Below, piece after piece: positions 45,026-53,311 of a DNA stretch of 64,000 bases. Position 1 is the stretch's first letter; each line of letters begins with the position of its first letter. The translations under genes and the position numbers were made by a program. The notes below the pieces were generated by a model. It did not search any database, had not been told where the DNA came from, and worked only from the letters and a program-made list of their open reading frames with translations. The stretch comes from Kiritimatiellales bacterium (GTDB lineage: Bacteria; Verrucomicrobiota; Kiritimatiellia; Kiritimatiellales; Tichowtungiaceae), in contig JBBADV010000001.1 of the NCBI GenBank assembly GCA_041656295.1, forward strand, positions 237,075 to 301,074, given 5' to 3'.

Positions 45026-45937
45026 TTATTTCCTGCTAGGCAGGTGATCCGTTTTTTCTGTGTCATTTACAGTCAATTTTTTCTTCAGCCTCCAAACCAT
45101 CATCATATCCAGCAGCGCCGCCGGAAAAAACCGGCGCGCCGCCGCGCCGAAACAGGCCACCGCTGTAATGCGCACGCGGCGCGGCGGATTCCGGCGTTCA
45201 AGACAGCGCCGGATTTCTCTTGCCACCGCCTCCGGCGGTTTCATAAACGTGCCGGCGGTGCGATGTGCCTTGCCGGCTTTACGCGTCTCAAGCGCCTCCT
45301 TATAAAAAGAAGCAAACACCGAATTTTCATTGCGCGTGTACCGGTCCATCCGGTGCGCCAGATTCACTGAAAACTGCGAATCAATCGGGCCCGGCTGAAT
45401 AATTGAAACGCCGATGCCGCTGCCGGCCAGTTCGCGCCGCAGTGCGTCCGACAGCGCTTCCACTGCAAACTTCGCTGCTGAATATCCGCCGGCAAACGGC
45501 AGAGAAATTTCTCCCAGCACCGAACTTAAATTCACAATCCGGCCGTAACCCTGCCGCCGGAACACCGGGATAAACCGGTTGGTTAACTCCTGCATTCCGC
45601 AGACATGCACTTCAAATAAATCACGCAGCATGTCGCGCGACATATCTTCCACGGCTGACGCCAAACCAAATCCGGCGTTATTCACAATTGCGCCCAGCTG
45701 ACCGTTAAACCGGCGCAGCACCTCATCCGCCGCCGCATTCACCGACTCACTGCTCGCCACATCCAGTTGCACCGGCTCAAAACCCTTTGCGCGCAGCATT
45801 GCCAGATCCGTCTCACTCCGCACCGTTGGAATCACATTCCAGCCGCTCTTTTTTAATAATCGCGCCGCCGCCAGACCGATACCCGACGAACAGCCCGTCA
45901 CCAAAACCGTTTTTTCTTTTACCTGCGCCGCGTTCAT
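45026..45937 (-). CDS. Short-chain dehydrogenase/reductase
   Basis: A classical SDR of 303 residues. The cofactor motif TGCSSGIG is at residues 14-21, NNAG follows near residue 90, and the catalytic Ser and YSAAK lie near 140-160. The C-terminus is extended by about 50 residues with a basic, hydrophobic stretch (AAARRFFPAALLDMMMVWRLKKKL) that may contact the membrane. The substrate is not determined; many such proteins act on lipids or sugars. It stands alone, with intergenic repeats on its upstream side (45953-46025). Codon use is similar to the core genes. Confidence 0.9.
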   Translation of the reverse strand: MNAAQVKEKTVLVTGCSSGIGLAAARLLKKSGWNVIPTVRSETDLAMLRAKGFEPVQLDVASSESVNAAADEVLRRFNGQLGAIVNNAGFGLASAVEDMSRDMLRDLFEVHVCGMQELTNRFIPVFRRQGYGRIVNLSSVLGEISLPFAGGYSAAKFAVEALSDALRRELAGSGIGVSIIQPGPIDSQFSVNLAHRMDRYTRNENSVFASFYKEALETRKAGKAHRTAGTFMKPPEAVAREIRRCLERRNPPRRVRITAVACFGAAARRFFPAALLDMMMVWRLKKKLTVNDTEKTDHLPSRK

Positions 45938-45952
45938 AATGCCGGGGAATCT

Positions 45953-46025
45953 ACCGCGGATTACACCGATATAAACGGATAAAACAAAAATTTATCATCC
46001 GTATAACTTCGCATAATCTGCGGAT
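45953..46025. repeat. Paired ACCGCGGAT/ATCTGCGGA phrases
   Basis: ACCGCGGATTACACCGATAT followed by AAACGGATAAA, then facing copies TTTATCATCCGTATAAC and ATAATCTGCGGA. Partly complementary, so a loose hairpin between the divergent SDR and tatD genes is possible. Confidence 0.6.
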
Positions 46026-46071
46026 TCATTTTTTTGTGCCTTTTTATAATCTTTGCGGCTAACCTCTTCGT

Positions 46072-46839
46072 GTGAAACTTTTCGATGCCCATTGCCATTT
46101 GCAGGACGACCGGCTTTTTGCGGACTTAGAAAACATCGTTGCCCGCGCCGGAAAATCCGGTGTCGAGAAAATGATCTGCGCCGGAACATCGCCGGCCGAC
46201 TGGAACCGCGTGCTCGAATGCGCTCAGCGCTTCCCGCATAACATCATTCCGGCGCTCGGGATACACCCGTGGTTCGTTGAAGGTGGAACGCGACCTCCGG
46301 GCGCGTTGCAAACATTAGAAAATTTGTTAATTCAGAATCCCGCCGCTGCAATCGGCGAAACCGGACTCGACTTTCAAAAACGCTTCACCAATCGTGAAGC
46401 GCAGGAAAAATCATTCATCGCACATCTTCAACTTGCCGGGAAATTAAACCGGCCGGTGGTGGTCCATTGCGTTCATGCCTGGGGCAGGCTGTTTGAGATC
46501 ATAAAAGAAAATCCGGCGCCGAACATTTTACTGCATGCCTATTCCGGCGCGACGGAACTCATCCCTGAACTCGCTGCTTTAAATTGCTGTTTTTCATTTA
46601 ACGCCGGAATTATAAATCTGCACGCCAAACGTGTGCGCGCCGCCATTGCTGCTGTACCGGAACACCGACTGCTGCTTGAAACCGATGCACCGGATTTTAC
46701 CCCTCCGGGGAAAACACCGCCCAACGAACCGGCGAATCTGAACTTAATTCTGCGCGTTGCCGCCGAACTCAGAAATCAATCCGAATCATCTCTCGCTGAA
46801 ATCACATTCCGTAATACTGCAGAGTTTTTTAAATTTTAA
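46072..46839 (+). CDS. tatD: TatD family metal-dependent DNase
   Basis: The 255-residue TIM-barrel protein carries the TatD metal ligands: FDAHCHL at the N-terminus, GETGLDF near residue 99, VVHCVHAW near 128 and ETDAPDFTPPG near 205. TatD enzymes are 3'-5' exonucleases or hydrolases linked to DNA repair and turnover. Length is normal. The start is GTG (46072); no ATG lies near and upstream sequence is repeat-derived. It is followed 53 bp later by a BrnT/BrnA-type pair. Confidence 0.9.
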   Translation: MKLFDAHCHLQDDRLFADLENIVARAGKSGVEKMICAGTSPADWNRVLECAQRFPHNIIPALGIHPWFVEGGTRPPGALQTLENLLIQNPAAAIGETGLDFQKRFTNREAQEKSFIAHLQLAGKLNRPVVVHCVHAWGRLFEIIKENPAPNILLHAYSGATELIPELAALNCCFSFNAGIINLHAKRVRAAIAAVPEHRLLLETDAPDFTPPGKTPPNEPANLNLILRVAAELRNQSESSLAEITFRNTAEFFKF

Positions 46840-46892
46840 TCCCGGTAAAATCTTATTGATTTGTATATGTCAAAAATATACGTTTTATTGAT

Positions 46893-47192
46893 ATGAGAGA
46901 TCTGCTTGGTCAGATAGAGGGTTTTGATTGGGACGCCGGTAATAGCGACAAAAACTGGTTGAAGCACAGCGTTTCAATTAAAGAGTGCGAGGAAATATTT
47001 TTTAATGAGCCGTTGATTGTTTTGGAAGATTTAAAACATTCAATGCTTGAGCAGCGTTTTGCAGCGTACGGTATTACAAAGGATGGTCGAACATTGCATG
47101 TGATTTTTACATCGCGTAATAAAAAAATCCGTGTGATTTCAGCACGTGATATGCATCGAAAAGAGAGAATATTTTATGAAAACAAAAACTAA
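46893..47192 (+). CDS. brnT: BrnT-family toxin
   Basis: The 99-residue protein matches the BrnT RNase toxin pattern: GFDWDAGNSDKNWLKHSVS at the N-terminus (the usual fdWD..K...N..KHgv), FFNEPLIVLED, then RFAAYGITKDGRTLHVIFTSR and IRVISARDMHRKERIFY, which contains the conserved RxISAR core. BrnT has a RelE-like fold and cuts RNA during stress. The antitoxin gene overlaps its end by 17 bp. In classical pairs the toxin is first and the antitoxin represses the operon; that layout is present here. Confidence 0.85.
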   Translation: MRDLLGQIEGFDWDAGNSDKNWLKHSVSIKECEEIFFNEPLIVLEDLKHSMLEQRFAAYGITKDGRTLHVIFTSRNKKIRVISARDMHRKERIFYENKN

Positions 47193-47535
47193 AAACATTC
47201 CGGCGTTTAAAAATGAAGATGAAGAGCGTGATTTCTGGGCAACACATTCATCACTGGATTATTTTGATCTTTCAACGGCGCGGCGCGTTGTTTTCCCGAA
47301 TCTTAAACCGTCGACCAAAACTATTTCTATCCGTTTGCCTGAATCGTTAATTGATGCGCTGAAAGCGCAGGCTAATCGCCTGGATGTGCCATATCAGAGT
47401 CTCGCGAAAATTTATCTTGCGCGTGAAGTGGAACGGGAACGCCGGATTTTTTCAGATGAAACGGTTCTTGCCGAACAACCGGCAGGATATAACGCCCGAC
47501 CAAAGAAAAACAAAAAATCCGGGTATATACGTTAA
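47176..47535 (+). CDS. brnA: BrnA/CopG-type antitoxin
   Basis: The 119-residue protein starts at ATG 47176 inside the toxin gene (MKTKTKNIPAFKNEDEERDFW). The N-terminal part is the toxin-binding segment seen in these antitoxins (EDEERDFWATHSSLDYFD). The central part, TKTISIRLPESLIDALKAQANR, is a ribbon-helix-helix DNA-binding unit, followed by SLAKIYLAREVERE. The C-terminal basic tail (RPKKNKKSGY) is longer than in many relatives. It should neutralise BrnT and autoregulate the pair. Confidence 0.8.
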   Translation: MKTKTKNIPAFKNEDEERDFWATHSSLDYFDLSTARRVVFPNLKPSTKTISIRLPESLIDALKAQANRLDVPYQSLAKIYLAREVERERRIFSDETVLAEQPAGYNARPKKNKKSGYIR

Positions 47536-47706
47536 TTTTTCGACGAGGTGAACAGGAACGACAGAGTTAGTGATATTACCGGTTTTTGATTATCGCGCGC
47601 AAATTTTTAAAATCGGCGGGACGCCGGAAACGTAAGTTTTTTGACTCTTATTGTACAATAAAAAATCTGTGCAAATCCTGTTCATCCCGTCAAAAAATTT
47701 CCACGA
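47536..47706. terminator. Degenerate inverted repeat between brnA and cysS
   Basis: TTTTTCGACGAGGTGAACAGG at the left faces CCTGTTCATCCCGTCAAAAAA at the right (47676-47698), a diverged member of the GACxGGATxAACAGG family. It sits between convergent genes and probably acts as a terminator in both directions. Confidence 0.5.
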
Positions 47707-49107
47707 TCAGTTTTTCTTCAACTTCGGGCCGGCGGGGGTATCCTGAACAATCCAGCCCGCGGCGGCGATAGCGTTGCGCAGGCGGTCGGCTTCGACAAAG
47801 TTTTTTTCCTGTTTGGCGGCGGCGCGCGCTTCGGCCAATGCCACAATGTCCGGCGGCGCTACAATGTCCGGCGGCTCGAGAAATCCGAGCACGGTATCGA
47901 GCTTTTTCCACAGCGATAAAACCGCGCCGGCGGTTTTTGCATCCATTGACCCAATATGTTTATTGCCTTCGTGTACGCCGTCGAACAGCGCGCCAAGGGC
48001 GCCGGCAATATTGAGATCGCTGTCGAGTGCGGCTTCGAATTTCGTTTGCATTTCAACCGCCCACGCCGGAAGTTCTGCGGTGGATGCGGCATCCCCGCCG
48101 CGCCCGCGTTCTTTCAGTTTTGCATAAAATTCGTCGAGACGGGCGAGGGCGGCGCGATTGGCGTGCAACGAATCAAAGGTAAAGTTCAGCGACTGCCGGT
48201 AGTGCGTGGCGATAAGTTCATAACGGATTTCCCGGCCGGTGTATCCTTTGTCGAGAATTTCGCGCAACGTATAAAAGTTGCCGAGCGACTTCGACATTTT
48301 TTTGCCCTCCACCTGCAGGTGCGCGCAGTGCATCCAGTATTTGGAATAGAGTTTTCCGCTTGCGCCTTCGCTCTGCGCGATTTCGTCTTCGTGGTGCGGA
48401 AAAATATTATCGATGCCGCCGGTATGCAGATCGAATGTCTCGCCGAGATATTTCATGCTCATCGCAGAGCATTCGATATGCCAGCCCGGGCGACCCCTGC
48501 CCCACGGCGAATCCCAGAACACGTCGCCGTCTTTTTCATCGTAGGCTTTCCAGAGCGCAAAGTCCGCAGCGTTTTCTTTATCGTACTCATCCTGCGCCAC
48601 ACGCGCACCGGCGCGCATACCTTCACGGTCGAGGCGCGCGAGCTTCCCGTACGCCGGAAATTTATCAATCGGAAAATAGACCGAGCCGTCATCCGACTTG
48701 TACGCCAGACCTTTTTCAAACAGCGTTTTGATCAATGCAATCATTTCCGGAATGCAGTCTGTCGCCGCCGGATAAAACTCCGCCGGTTCAATATTCAGCG
48801 TTTTAAGATCGTCAAAAAATGCATCTTTATATTTCTGCGTAAATTCACTCAGCGGCAGATTGTTTTCAATCGCCCCGCGAATCGTTTTGTCATCAACGTC
48901 CGTCAGATTCTGTACCTGCGTCACCTTGAACCCTTTATATTTCAGCCACCGGCGCAGCAGATCTTCAAACATGTATGCGCGGTAATTTCCGATATGAGCA
49001 TAGTGGTAAACCGTCGGACCGCAGGTGTATATGCGTACGTGATCCGGCTCCAGCGGAACCAGCTCCTCTTCCGTGCGTGACATCGTATTGTAAATTTTGA
49101 AACTCAT
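47707..49107 (-). CDS. cysS: Cysteinyl-tRNA synthetase
   Basis: The 466-residue class I synthetase charges tRNA-Cys. The HIGH signature is YHYAHIGNYRAY near residue 38, zinc ligands include the Cys of CGPTVY and of WHIECSAM plus the His/Glu of FPHHEDE, and the KMSKS loop is KKMSKSLGNF. The C-terminal anticodon domain has a repetitive PPDIVAPPDIVALAEARAAAK stretch, two copies of PPDIVA, which probably arose by a small duplication. Length is normal. It starts at ATG 49105-49107 without a strong binding site. Confidence 0.96.
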   Translation of the reverse strand: MSFKIYNTMSRTEEELVPLEPDHVRIYTCGPTVYHYAHIGNYRAYMFEDLLRRWLKYKGFKVTQVQNLTDVDDKTIRGAIENNLPLSEFTQKYKDAFFDDLKTLNIEPAEFYPAATDCIPEMIALIKTLFEKGLAYKSDDGSVYFPIDKFPAYGKLARLDREGMRAGARVAQDEYDKENAADFALWKAYDEKDGDVFWDSPWGRGRPGWHIECSAMSMKYLGETFDLHTGGIDNIFPHHEDEIAQSEGASGKLYSKYWMHCAHLQVEGKKMSKSLGNFYTLREILDKGYTGREIRYELIATHYRQSLNFTFDSLHANRAALARLDEFYAKLKERGRGGDAASTAELPAWAVEMQTKFEAALDSDLNIAGALGALFDGVHEGNKHIGSMDAKTAGAVLSLWKKLDTVLGFLEPPDIVAPPDIVALAEARAAAKQEKNFVEADRLRNAIAAAGWIVQDTPAGPKLKKN

Positions 49108-49121
49108 AATAAATTTTCTGT

Positions 49122-49185
49122 TGAGACAGGATGAACCGGCTGAGCGGAATAAATCCTGTCAATCCTGTTTATCCCGTCAAAAATC
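49122..49185. repeat. CAGGAT/CCTGT repeat phrases upstream of cysS
   Basis: GACAGGATGAACCGG then AATCCTGTCAATCCTGTTTA and CCCGTCAAAAAT, members of the GACxGGATxAACAGG family seen at 35533-35590. The facing copies could fold weakly. Confidence 0.55.
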
Positions 49186-49200
49186 GATTCTCAATTTACT

Positions 49201-50454
49201 TTATTTTAACAATGAGGCAAGTCTGCGCGCGAACTTCGGTAATTCCGGATCGCGCGCGCCCATGGAGAGCACCGGCAGATTCATTGCACGTAACCGGTGT
49301 TCAAGCGCCGGGAAATCCGGTGCATATTCTGCCGGAATTCCGGCAGCGTTTAGCTGTTCGACAAAACCTTCTGAATCAATTTTCCGGCTCGCCGTTCCGC
49401 CGGCATAAAAGACGGGCATAATAAAGAGATGGCTCATTGCGCCGGCACGCCACGCATTGTGGAATGTTTCAATAAATCCGGCCAGTCCGTTGAACAGCGG
49501 TGCAAAGCCGTGCGGGCGCCAGCACACAGAAAACTCCGGCCAGATTTCTGATACCGCTTCAATCGCCGCTTCAATCTTAATTGGACTGTGTGCAAAATCG
49601 TCGATCACTTTATCACTCACGCGCTCCAGCCGCCGTTCAATACCTTGAAACGACCGCACGGCGGCCATACATTTCTGCAGATCGAACCCGAGCGCTTTGC
49701 ACAGCGTCAGCGCATTGTTCACGTTTTCGATATTGTGCCGGCCGGGCATCGGCGAGGAGACAGCAAAGTGTTCCGGTGTTTTAATTACGACACCGGAAAC
49801 CTGCGCTTCAAATTCAGCAAACAGCTTTTCCAGTTCCGGCAGCGGAAAATGATCCGGCGCGATATTGGTAATAATGGCATGGTGCGGATAAAATTTTAAA
49901 AACGATTTATCGCTCTCATCCGCTTCAATAATCCACGGTCCGTTTCCAAAGCGCACGTTGCCTAAAGTAGATGCGGCGCCCCCGCCGCATTTCTTTTTTT
50001 TATTACGCGGCGGGGGCGCCGCGTCTACTTTCCAGTTCAGTACCGGCGCGCCGCAATATACCGCCGGATCTTTCCCCAGACATTCAAAAATCCAGCCGAG
50101 CAGTCCGGTAACGGTTGATTTTCCGGCGGTGCCGGCCACCGCGATCAGTTCTTTGCCGCCGCACAGCTGCGCGAGCATGTCCGCGCGATGGTACACCGGC
50201 ACACCTAGTGTGTGCGCGCGAATCAGATCAGGATTGTCCGCTTCAATCGCGGTGCTGTAAATGACGGCGGCGGTTTCCGGCGTGATACCGGAGCCGTCCT
50301 GCGGCACAATGCGAATGCCGGCGGCCTCCAGCACCGGGAATATTTCCGGATTTGCGGTGCGGTCGGAGCCTGAAACGGAATAACCGGCGCACGCCGCCAG
50401 TTGCGCTACGCCGTTCATGCCTGTTCCGCCGATGCCTGTAAAATGAAAATTCAT
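49201..50454 (-). CDS. mpl: Mur ligase family protein, Mpl-like
   Basis: The 417-residue protein resembles UDP-N-acetylmuramate:tripeptide ligase, which recycles cell-wall peptide. It has the Rossmann start FTGIGGTGMNGVAQL, the ATP-binding loop AGTAGKSTVTGL (about residue 110), the EADESD carbamate/metal site, and a C-terminal domain. MurC is the alternative, but the GNGPWIIEADESDKS wording and short length favour Mpl. A 68-bp inverted repeat (49964-50031) is inserted in frame after APVLNWK and adds VDAAPPPRNKKKKCGGGAAS, a Pro/Lys/Gly insertion at a surface-like site. It starts with ATG 50452-50454. Confidence 0.85.
   Translation of the reverse strand: MNFHFTGIGGTGMNGVAQLAACAGYSVSGSDRTANPEIFPVLEAAGIRIVPQDGSGITPETAAVIYSTAIEADNPDLIRAHTLGVPVYHRADMLAQLCGGKELIAVAGTAGKSTVTGLLGWIFECLGKDPAVYCGAPVLNWKVDAAPPPRNKKKKCGGGAASTLGNVRFGNGPWIIEADESDKSFLKFYPHHAIITNIAPDHFPLPELEKLFAEFEAQVSGVVIKTPEHFAVSSPMPGRHNIENVNNALTLCKALGFDLQKCMAAVRSFQGIERRLERVSDKVIDDFAHSPIKIEAAIEAVSEIWPEFSVCWRPHGFAPLFNGLAGFIETFHNAWRAGAMSHLFIMPVFYAGGTASRKIDSEGFVEQLNAAGIPAEYAPDFPALEHRLRAMNLPVLSMGARDPELPKFARRLASLLK
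49964..50031. repeat. GTAGATGCGGCGCC inverted-repeat element inside mpl
   Basis: Left arm AAAGTAGATGCGGCGCCCCC and right arm GGGGGCGCCGCGTCTACTTT enclose a T-rich spacer. It is translated in frame within the Mur ligase. Related to the copies in mutL and after the AraC gene. Confidence 0.8.
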
Positions 50455-50467
50455 GTGAACGTAAAAA

Positions 50468-50524
50468 CTCAGCCGCTGAGGGACCGCACAGCGGTTGAAC
50501 AGTCGGCTGGAGTGCTTTGTTCGA
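50468..50524. repeat. attC-like imperfect hairpin at the 3' end of the acetyltransferase gene
   Basis: On the minus strand the sequence runs GTCGAACAAAGCACTCCAGC, then paired blocks CAGCCGACTG...CAGCGGCTG and CCGCTGTGCGG. An AAC followed by a spacer and CAGCCGAC resembles the R-box side of integron attC sites; the opposite box is not convincing. No integron integrase is present. Confidence 0.4.
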
Positions 50525-50969
50525 CGAATCTTTCCATGAGTTCGAATGTAATACCATGTTCGAGAAAAACGGGGTGTTCTGGTGCCTGACCCGGAGCGGT
50601 TTGAAACCCAAGCGTTCTGAAGAACTCACCAGACGTATTGCGAGCGATGGTATGAATACGCCGGCAGTTCTTGATTTTAGCGATACGGTAAAGTTCCATG
50701 ACAAGACTGCGACCGATGCCGTGCCCTTGGGCATGAGGAGCGACGGCCAGATGCCGAAGCTCAATTCCGCTACCGCCGGTCCATACAGCAACCAATCCTC
50801 CGACCCCTTGCCCATTTTCTTGAGCAAGTAGCTCAAATTCCTCACCCTCCAAGCTGAATGTGCGGCGTATATCGCGCGGCAGACTCAATGGCCGCCACAG
50901 AACTACCCAAAGAAGTTCATCCAGCCTTGCAGCAGCATCGGCTGTCGTCACGATCTCTACTGTCACCAT
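50469..50969 (-). CDS. GNAT-family N-acetyltransferase
   Basis: The 166-residue protein has the GNAT acetyl-CoA site: IELRHLAVAPHAQGHGIGRSLV (Q-x-x-G-x-G/A pattern) followed by a helix, then ARNTSGEFFRTLGFQ. The target is unknown. ATG 50967-50969 with GAGGAAAG is preferred over the ATG six codons upstream. The 3' end is encoded by an attC-like hairpin (50468-50524). The gene is inserted between mpl and a small hypothetical gene, and its style differs from its neighbours, so it may have arrived as a cassette. Confidence 0.82.
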   Translation of the reverse strand: MVTVEIVTTADAAARLDELLWVVLWRPLSLPRDIRRTFSLEGEEFELLAQENGQGVGGLVAVWTGGSGIELRHLAVAPHAQGHGIGRSLVMELYRIAKIKNCRRIHTIARNTSGEFFRTLGFQTAPGQAPEHPVFLEHGITFELMERFVEQSTPADCSTAVRSLSG

Positions 50970-50995
50970 GCTTTCCTCGTCAAACAATATTTATA

Positions 50996-51397
50996 TCAAA
51001 TTGAATCCAGGCTCAAATCGCCGTGGATACGGATCGTGCCGTTAGGTTCTTCGGCAACATGCAGTATTTTCCCGGGAAATGCGTCCGGCAGGCGCCGTTT
51101 CAGTTTTTTGACCACTTTATGCTTAATTTTTTCACGGACCTTTGCCGGCACTTTTTCGAGCGTTGCAATACGAATATCCACCACATAGCCGGGACCGTAT
51201 TTTGAACCGAATCCGGCGGAAAATGCCGCGCCGACGTTAAACAGTCCATCGTCTTCCGGATTCGCTGTTTTGCCGCGCGGCGGCCGGGCCGGATGCAGTT
51301 CATACCGGCCGCCATACTCGTTTTCGAGTTCGGCATCGATCTGATCAAAAACCGTTTTCAGCCGCCGCTCCCAGGCGGAAACTTTCAGCCCGCGCAT
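50996..51397 (-). CDS. Conserved-looking hypothetical protein, 133 aa
   Basis: The start codon overlaps the stop of the upstream DUF481 gene (TAATG), so the two are translationally coupled; longer frames upstream are the shadow of that gene. The protein (MRGLKVSAWERRLKTVFDQI) is a small alpha/beta domain with VGAAFSAGFGSKYGPGYVVDIRIATLE and a basic helix KVREKIKHKVVKKLKRRLPD. No family is recognised. The coupling suggests a shared role with the outer membrane protein, perhaps as a cytoplasmic partner, but the sequence does not show one. Confidence 0.75.
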   Translation of the reverse strand: MRGLKVSAWERRLKTVFDQIDAELENEYGGRYELHPARPPRGKTANPEDDGLFNVGAAFSAGFGSKYGPGYVVDIRIATLEKVPAKVREKIKHKVVKKLKRRLPDAFPGKILHVAEEPNGTIRIHGDLSLDSI

Positions 51398-52449
51398 TAT
51401 TTCGTTTTTACAGTAACGGCGGCGTACCAGGTGGTGTCGAGATGATCGCGCCCCGGCGACACGGCGTTGTTGTACTCGTTCCGCAGTCCGACGCGGAAGT
51501 TCCACTGCTCTGTGCCGGCCAACGGCATCGTGAGGGTGGAGTCCTGCGTCATCAAATAATCCTTCGCGTCTTCGACCGACGGCGTATAAGTCAGCTCGTT
51601 CTTAATTTCCCAGTGATTTTTGAAGCGGTAATAATGCGACACTCCGAAGTCGAGACCGACGCGGCCCTCATCATCCTGACCGCTTGTATAATAGCTTTCG
51701 TGGCGGTACGACAAACCGGTGCGTCCGGAGAGTTTATAATGATCTTCGTTCGCCCAGCGATATGCCAGACCGCCGGCGACGGTGACGCGCAGGCGGATAT
51801 CTTCAAATTCATCGTTCTCGACTTCGGTACGCGCATACCAGCCGAGCGGATCAAAAAGATAAGAGGTGTATTGTGCGCCGCCGAGACGTTCGTCAGTATT
51901 TTTTCGGCGGTCGGTTTCTTTGCGGGAATACCGGCCGTAAAATTTCAATTCATCCTGCAGACCTTCCAGTACTGCTTCGCCGGACACCGAAAGGTTTTTC
52001 TCTTTCGTATTGCCTTCTTTACCGCCGGCGGATGCGGTTGCTTCGGCTTTCCATTTGCGCTGCAATGCATCAATCTCTTTCTGTTTCGCAACAATGCGCG
52101 GATCCTGGCCGCTCTGCGGCCAGAGTTCCTGCACCTGTTTCAGCTCCACCGTTGTATTCACATGTTCGCCGCTGATGCTGACCGCATCCGGCGCCGGCGC
52201 ATCCACACCGCCGACAATCACCGAATCGTCCGTCAGCCGCACCGACGCCAGTTCATCCGTTTTAATTTTTTCAATCGTAGCGCGCGGCACCTTCAGCTCG
52301 CCAAACTGTTCGGTTTGGATAACGAGCTCATCGCTGTTAATCGCCGAAATTTTTCCCTGCAGCACAAAGCCGTCTGTCGTACGGACTTCATCAGCGATTC
52401 CGGCGGATAGAACCGCCGTACAGGCAACAAAAACAAACATATTTCTCAT
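51397..52449 (-). CDS. DUF481 outer membrane protein
   Basis: The 350-residue protein has a signal peptide (MRNMFVFVACTAVLSAGIAD) and an N-terminal SH3-like part (VRTTDGFVLQGKISAINSDELVIQT, repeated as VRLTDDSVIVGGVDAPAPDAV). A beta-barrel follows with alternating strands (SGRTGLSYRHESYYTS, VGLDFGVSHYYRF, WNFRVGLRNEYNN). This is the DUF481, salt-induced outer membrane protein family; the function is not known. The last codons overlap the next gene. The 234-bp upstream gap (52450-52683) holds only a CCCGTTAATCCTGTTTAAAA repeat phrase and no gene. Confidence 0.85.
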   Translation of the reverse strand: MRNMFVFVACTAVLSAGIADEVRTTDGFVLQGKISAINSDELVIQTEQFGELKVPRATIEKIKTDELASVRLTDDSVIVGGVDAPAPDAVSISGEHVNTTVELKQVQELWPQSGQDPRIVAKQKEIDALQRKWKAEATASAGGKEGNTKEKNLSVSGEAVLEGLQDELKFYGRYSRKETDRRKNTDERLGGAQYTSYLFDPLGWYARTEVENDEFEDIRLRVTVAGGLAYRWANEDHYKLSGRTGLSYRHESYYTSGQDDEGRVGLDFGVSHYYRFKNHWEIKNELTYTPSVEDAKDYLMTQDSTLTMPLAGTEQWNFRVGLRNEYNNAVSPGRDHLDTTWYAAVTVKTK

Positions 52450-52683
52450 TCTGCTTCCCGTCCTTTCATCAAGCTTGTTTAACCAATATCGGAAATGCGC
52501 GAAAAAGAAACCCTAAAAATTACGGTAGAGTGTAAAAAGACCTCACAACCGGCTCACTGATGAACAGAATTTACACAGAACAGGGCAGGGCGCCGTGAAT
52601 AAAAATTCTGCCGGTCCCGTTAATCCTGTTTAAAAAAGAACAAAATAAAAATGAGGCCGGATGCCTTGGTATTAATGCGGCGC

Positions 52684-52911
52684 TTACCGGGCGGAAGGAA
52701 TTTTGTAAATGATAAAGTCAGCGGGATCGACGAGCGCACAACCTTTGCAGCCGGCACATTTTCCGGCGGCAATGCGTTCGACACGGCCTTTCCGCTCAAG
52801 CGTCTGCAGCATACCTTCGGCGGCAGAGATATCGATTTGAAAATGGAGTGCGATATCTTTGACGGTGGCAGAACCGCGCTCAGTAATAAACTGTAAAATT
52901 TTTGTTAACAT
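52684..52911 (-). CDS. FeoC-like winged-helix protein with Cys cluster
   Basis: This 75-residue protein has a winged-helix part (ILQFITERGSATVKDIALHFQIDISAAEGML) followed by KCAGCKGCALVD, with Cys52, Cys55 and Cys58. That is the FeoC layout, in which the cysteines may bind an Fe-S cluster or zinc. FeoC modulates FeoB stability or transcription. It is the last gene of the feo group, after feoA, feoB and a second FeoA-like gene. Length is close to E. coli FeoC (78). Confidence 0.82.
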   Translation of the reverse strand: MLTKILQFITERGSATVKDIALHFQIDISAAEGMLQTLERKGRVERIAAGKCAGCKGCALVDPADFIIYKIPSAR

Positions 52912-52968
52912 GAGACAGACCGGAATCTATGCGATTTATTTTCTATTGCCTGATGCCTCGTGCCTTTT

Positions 52969-53241
52969 TCATCTCACTTTAATGCAGCGTGCGATGTCTT
53001 TGTCGATGATGTAACGCCCCTCACCGGCGTCGACGATCATGCTGGAGTCGGTTGCGCGGTTTTCAACAATGCGAACGCCGGCGCCGTTGCAGATCCCCAT
53101 TTCAAACGTCTTTTTATCTTTGTTGGATATAACGGTGACAGCAGTGCCGGCAATGCAGCTGCACAACGGACGAAGTCCGCACTGTTCGCAGTGTTTCGGT
53201 TTGCATTTACGAAATCTAAATCTAAAACGACGATGCCGCAT
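52969..53241 (-). CDS. FeoA-like protein with N-terminal Cys cluster, 90 aa
   Basis: The N-terminal third is basic and Cys-rich (KCKPKHCEQCGLRPLCSC) and the rest is a small beta domain (TAVTVISNKDKKTFEMGICNGAGVRIVENR, then IVDAGEGRYIIDKDIARCIKV) with the FeoA/SH3-like order. It lies between feoB and the FeoC-like gene. The Cys cluster suggests iron or Fe-S sensing; this is an inference. Most FeoA proteins lack such an extension. Confidence 0.7.
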   Translation of the reverse strand: MRHRRFRFRFRKCKPKHCEQCGLRPLCSCIAGTAVTVISNKDKKTFEMGICNGAGVRIVENRATDSSMIVDAGEGRYIIDKDIARCIKVR

Positions 53242-53311
53242 GGTTTCCTTTTAAAGTCGAGAGTCTTCAGGTCCGAATGTCAAAAGAAAGATAATTTCAT
53301 TGTCCCGGCCT

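Noticed and set aside
47956..49080. A 374-codon plus-strand frame opposite cysS, and similar long frames opposite PFOR and topA
   Set aside because: All mirror conserved genes in a fixed antisense frame and show no family features.
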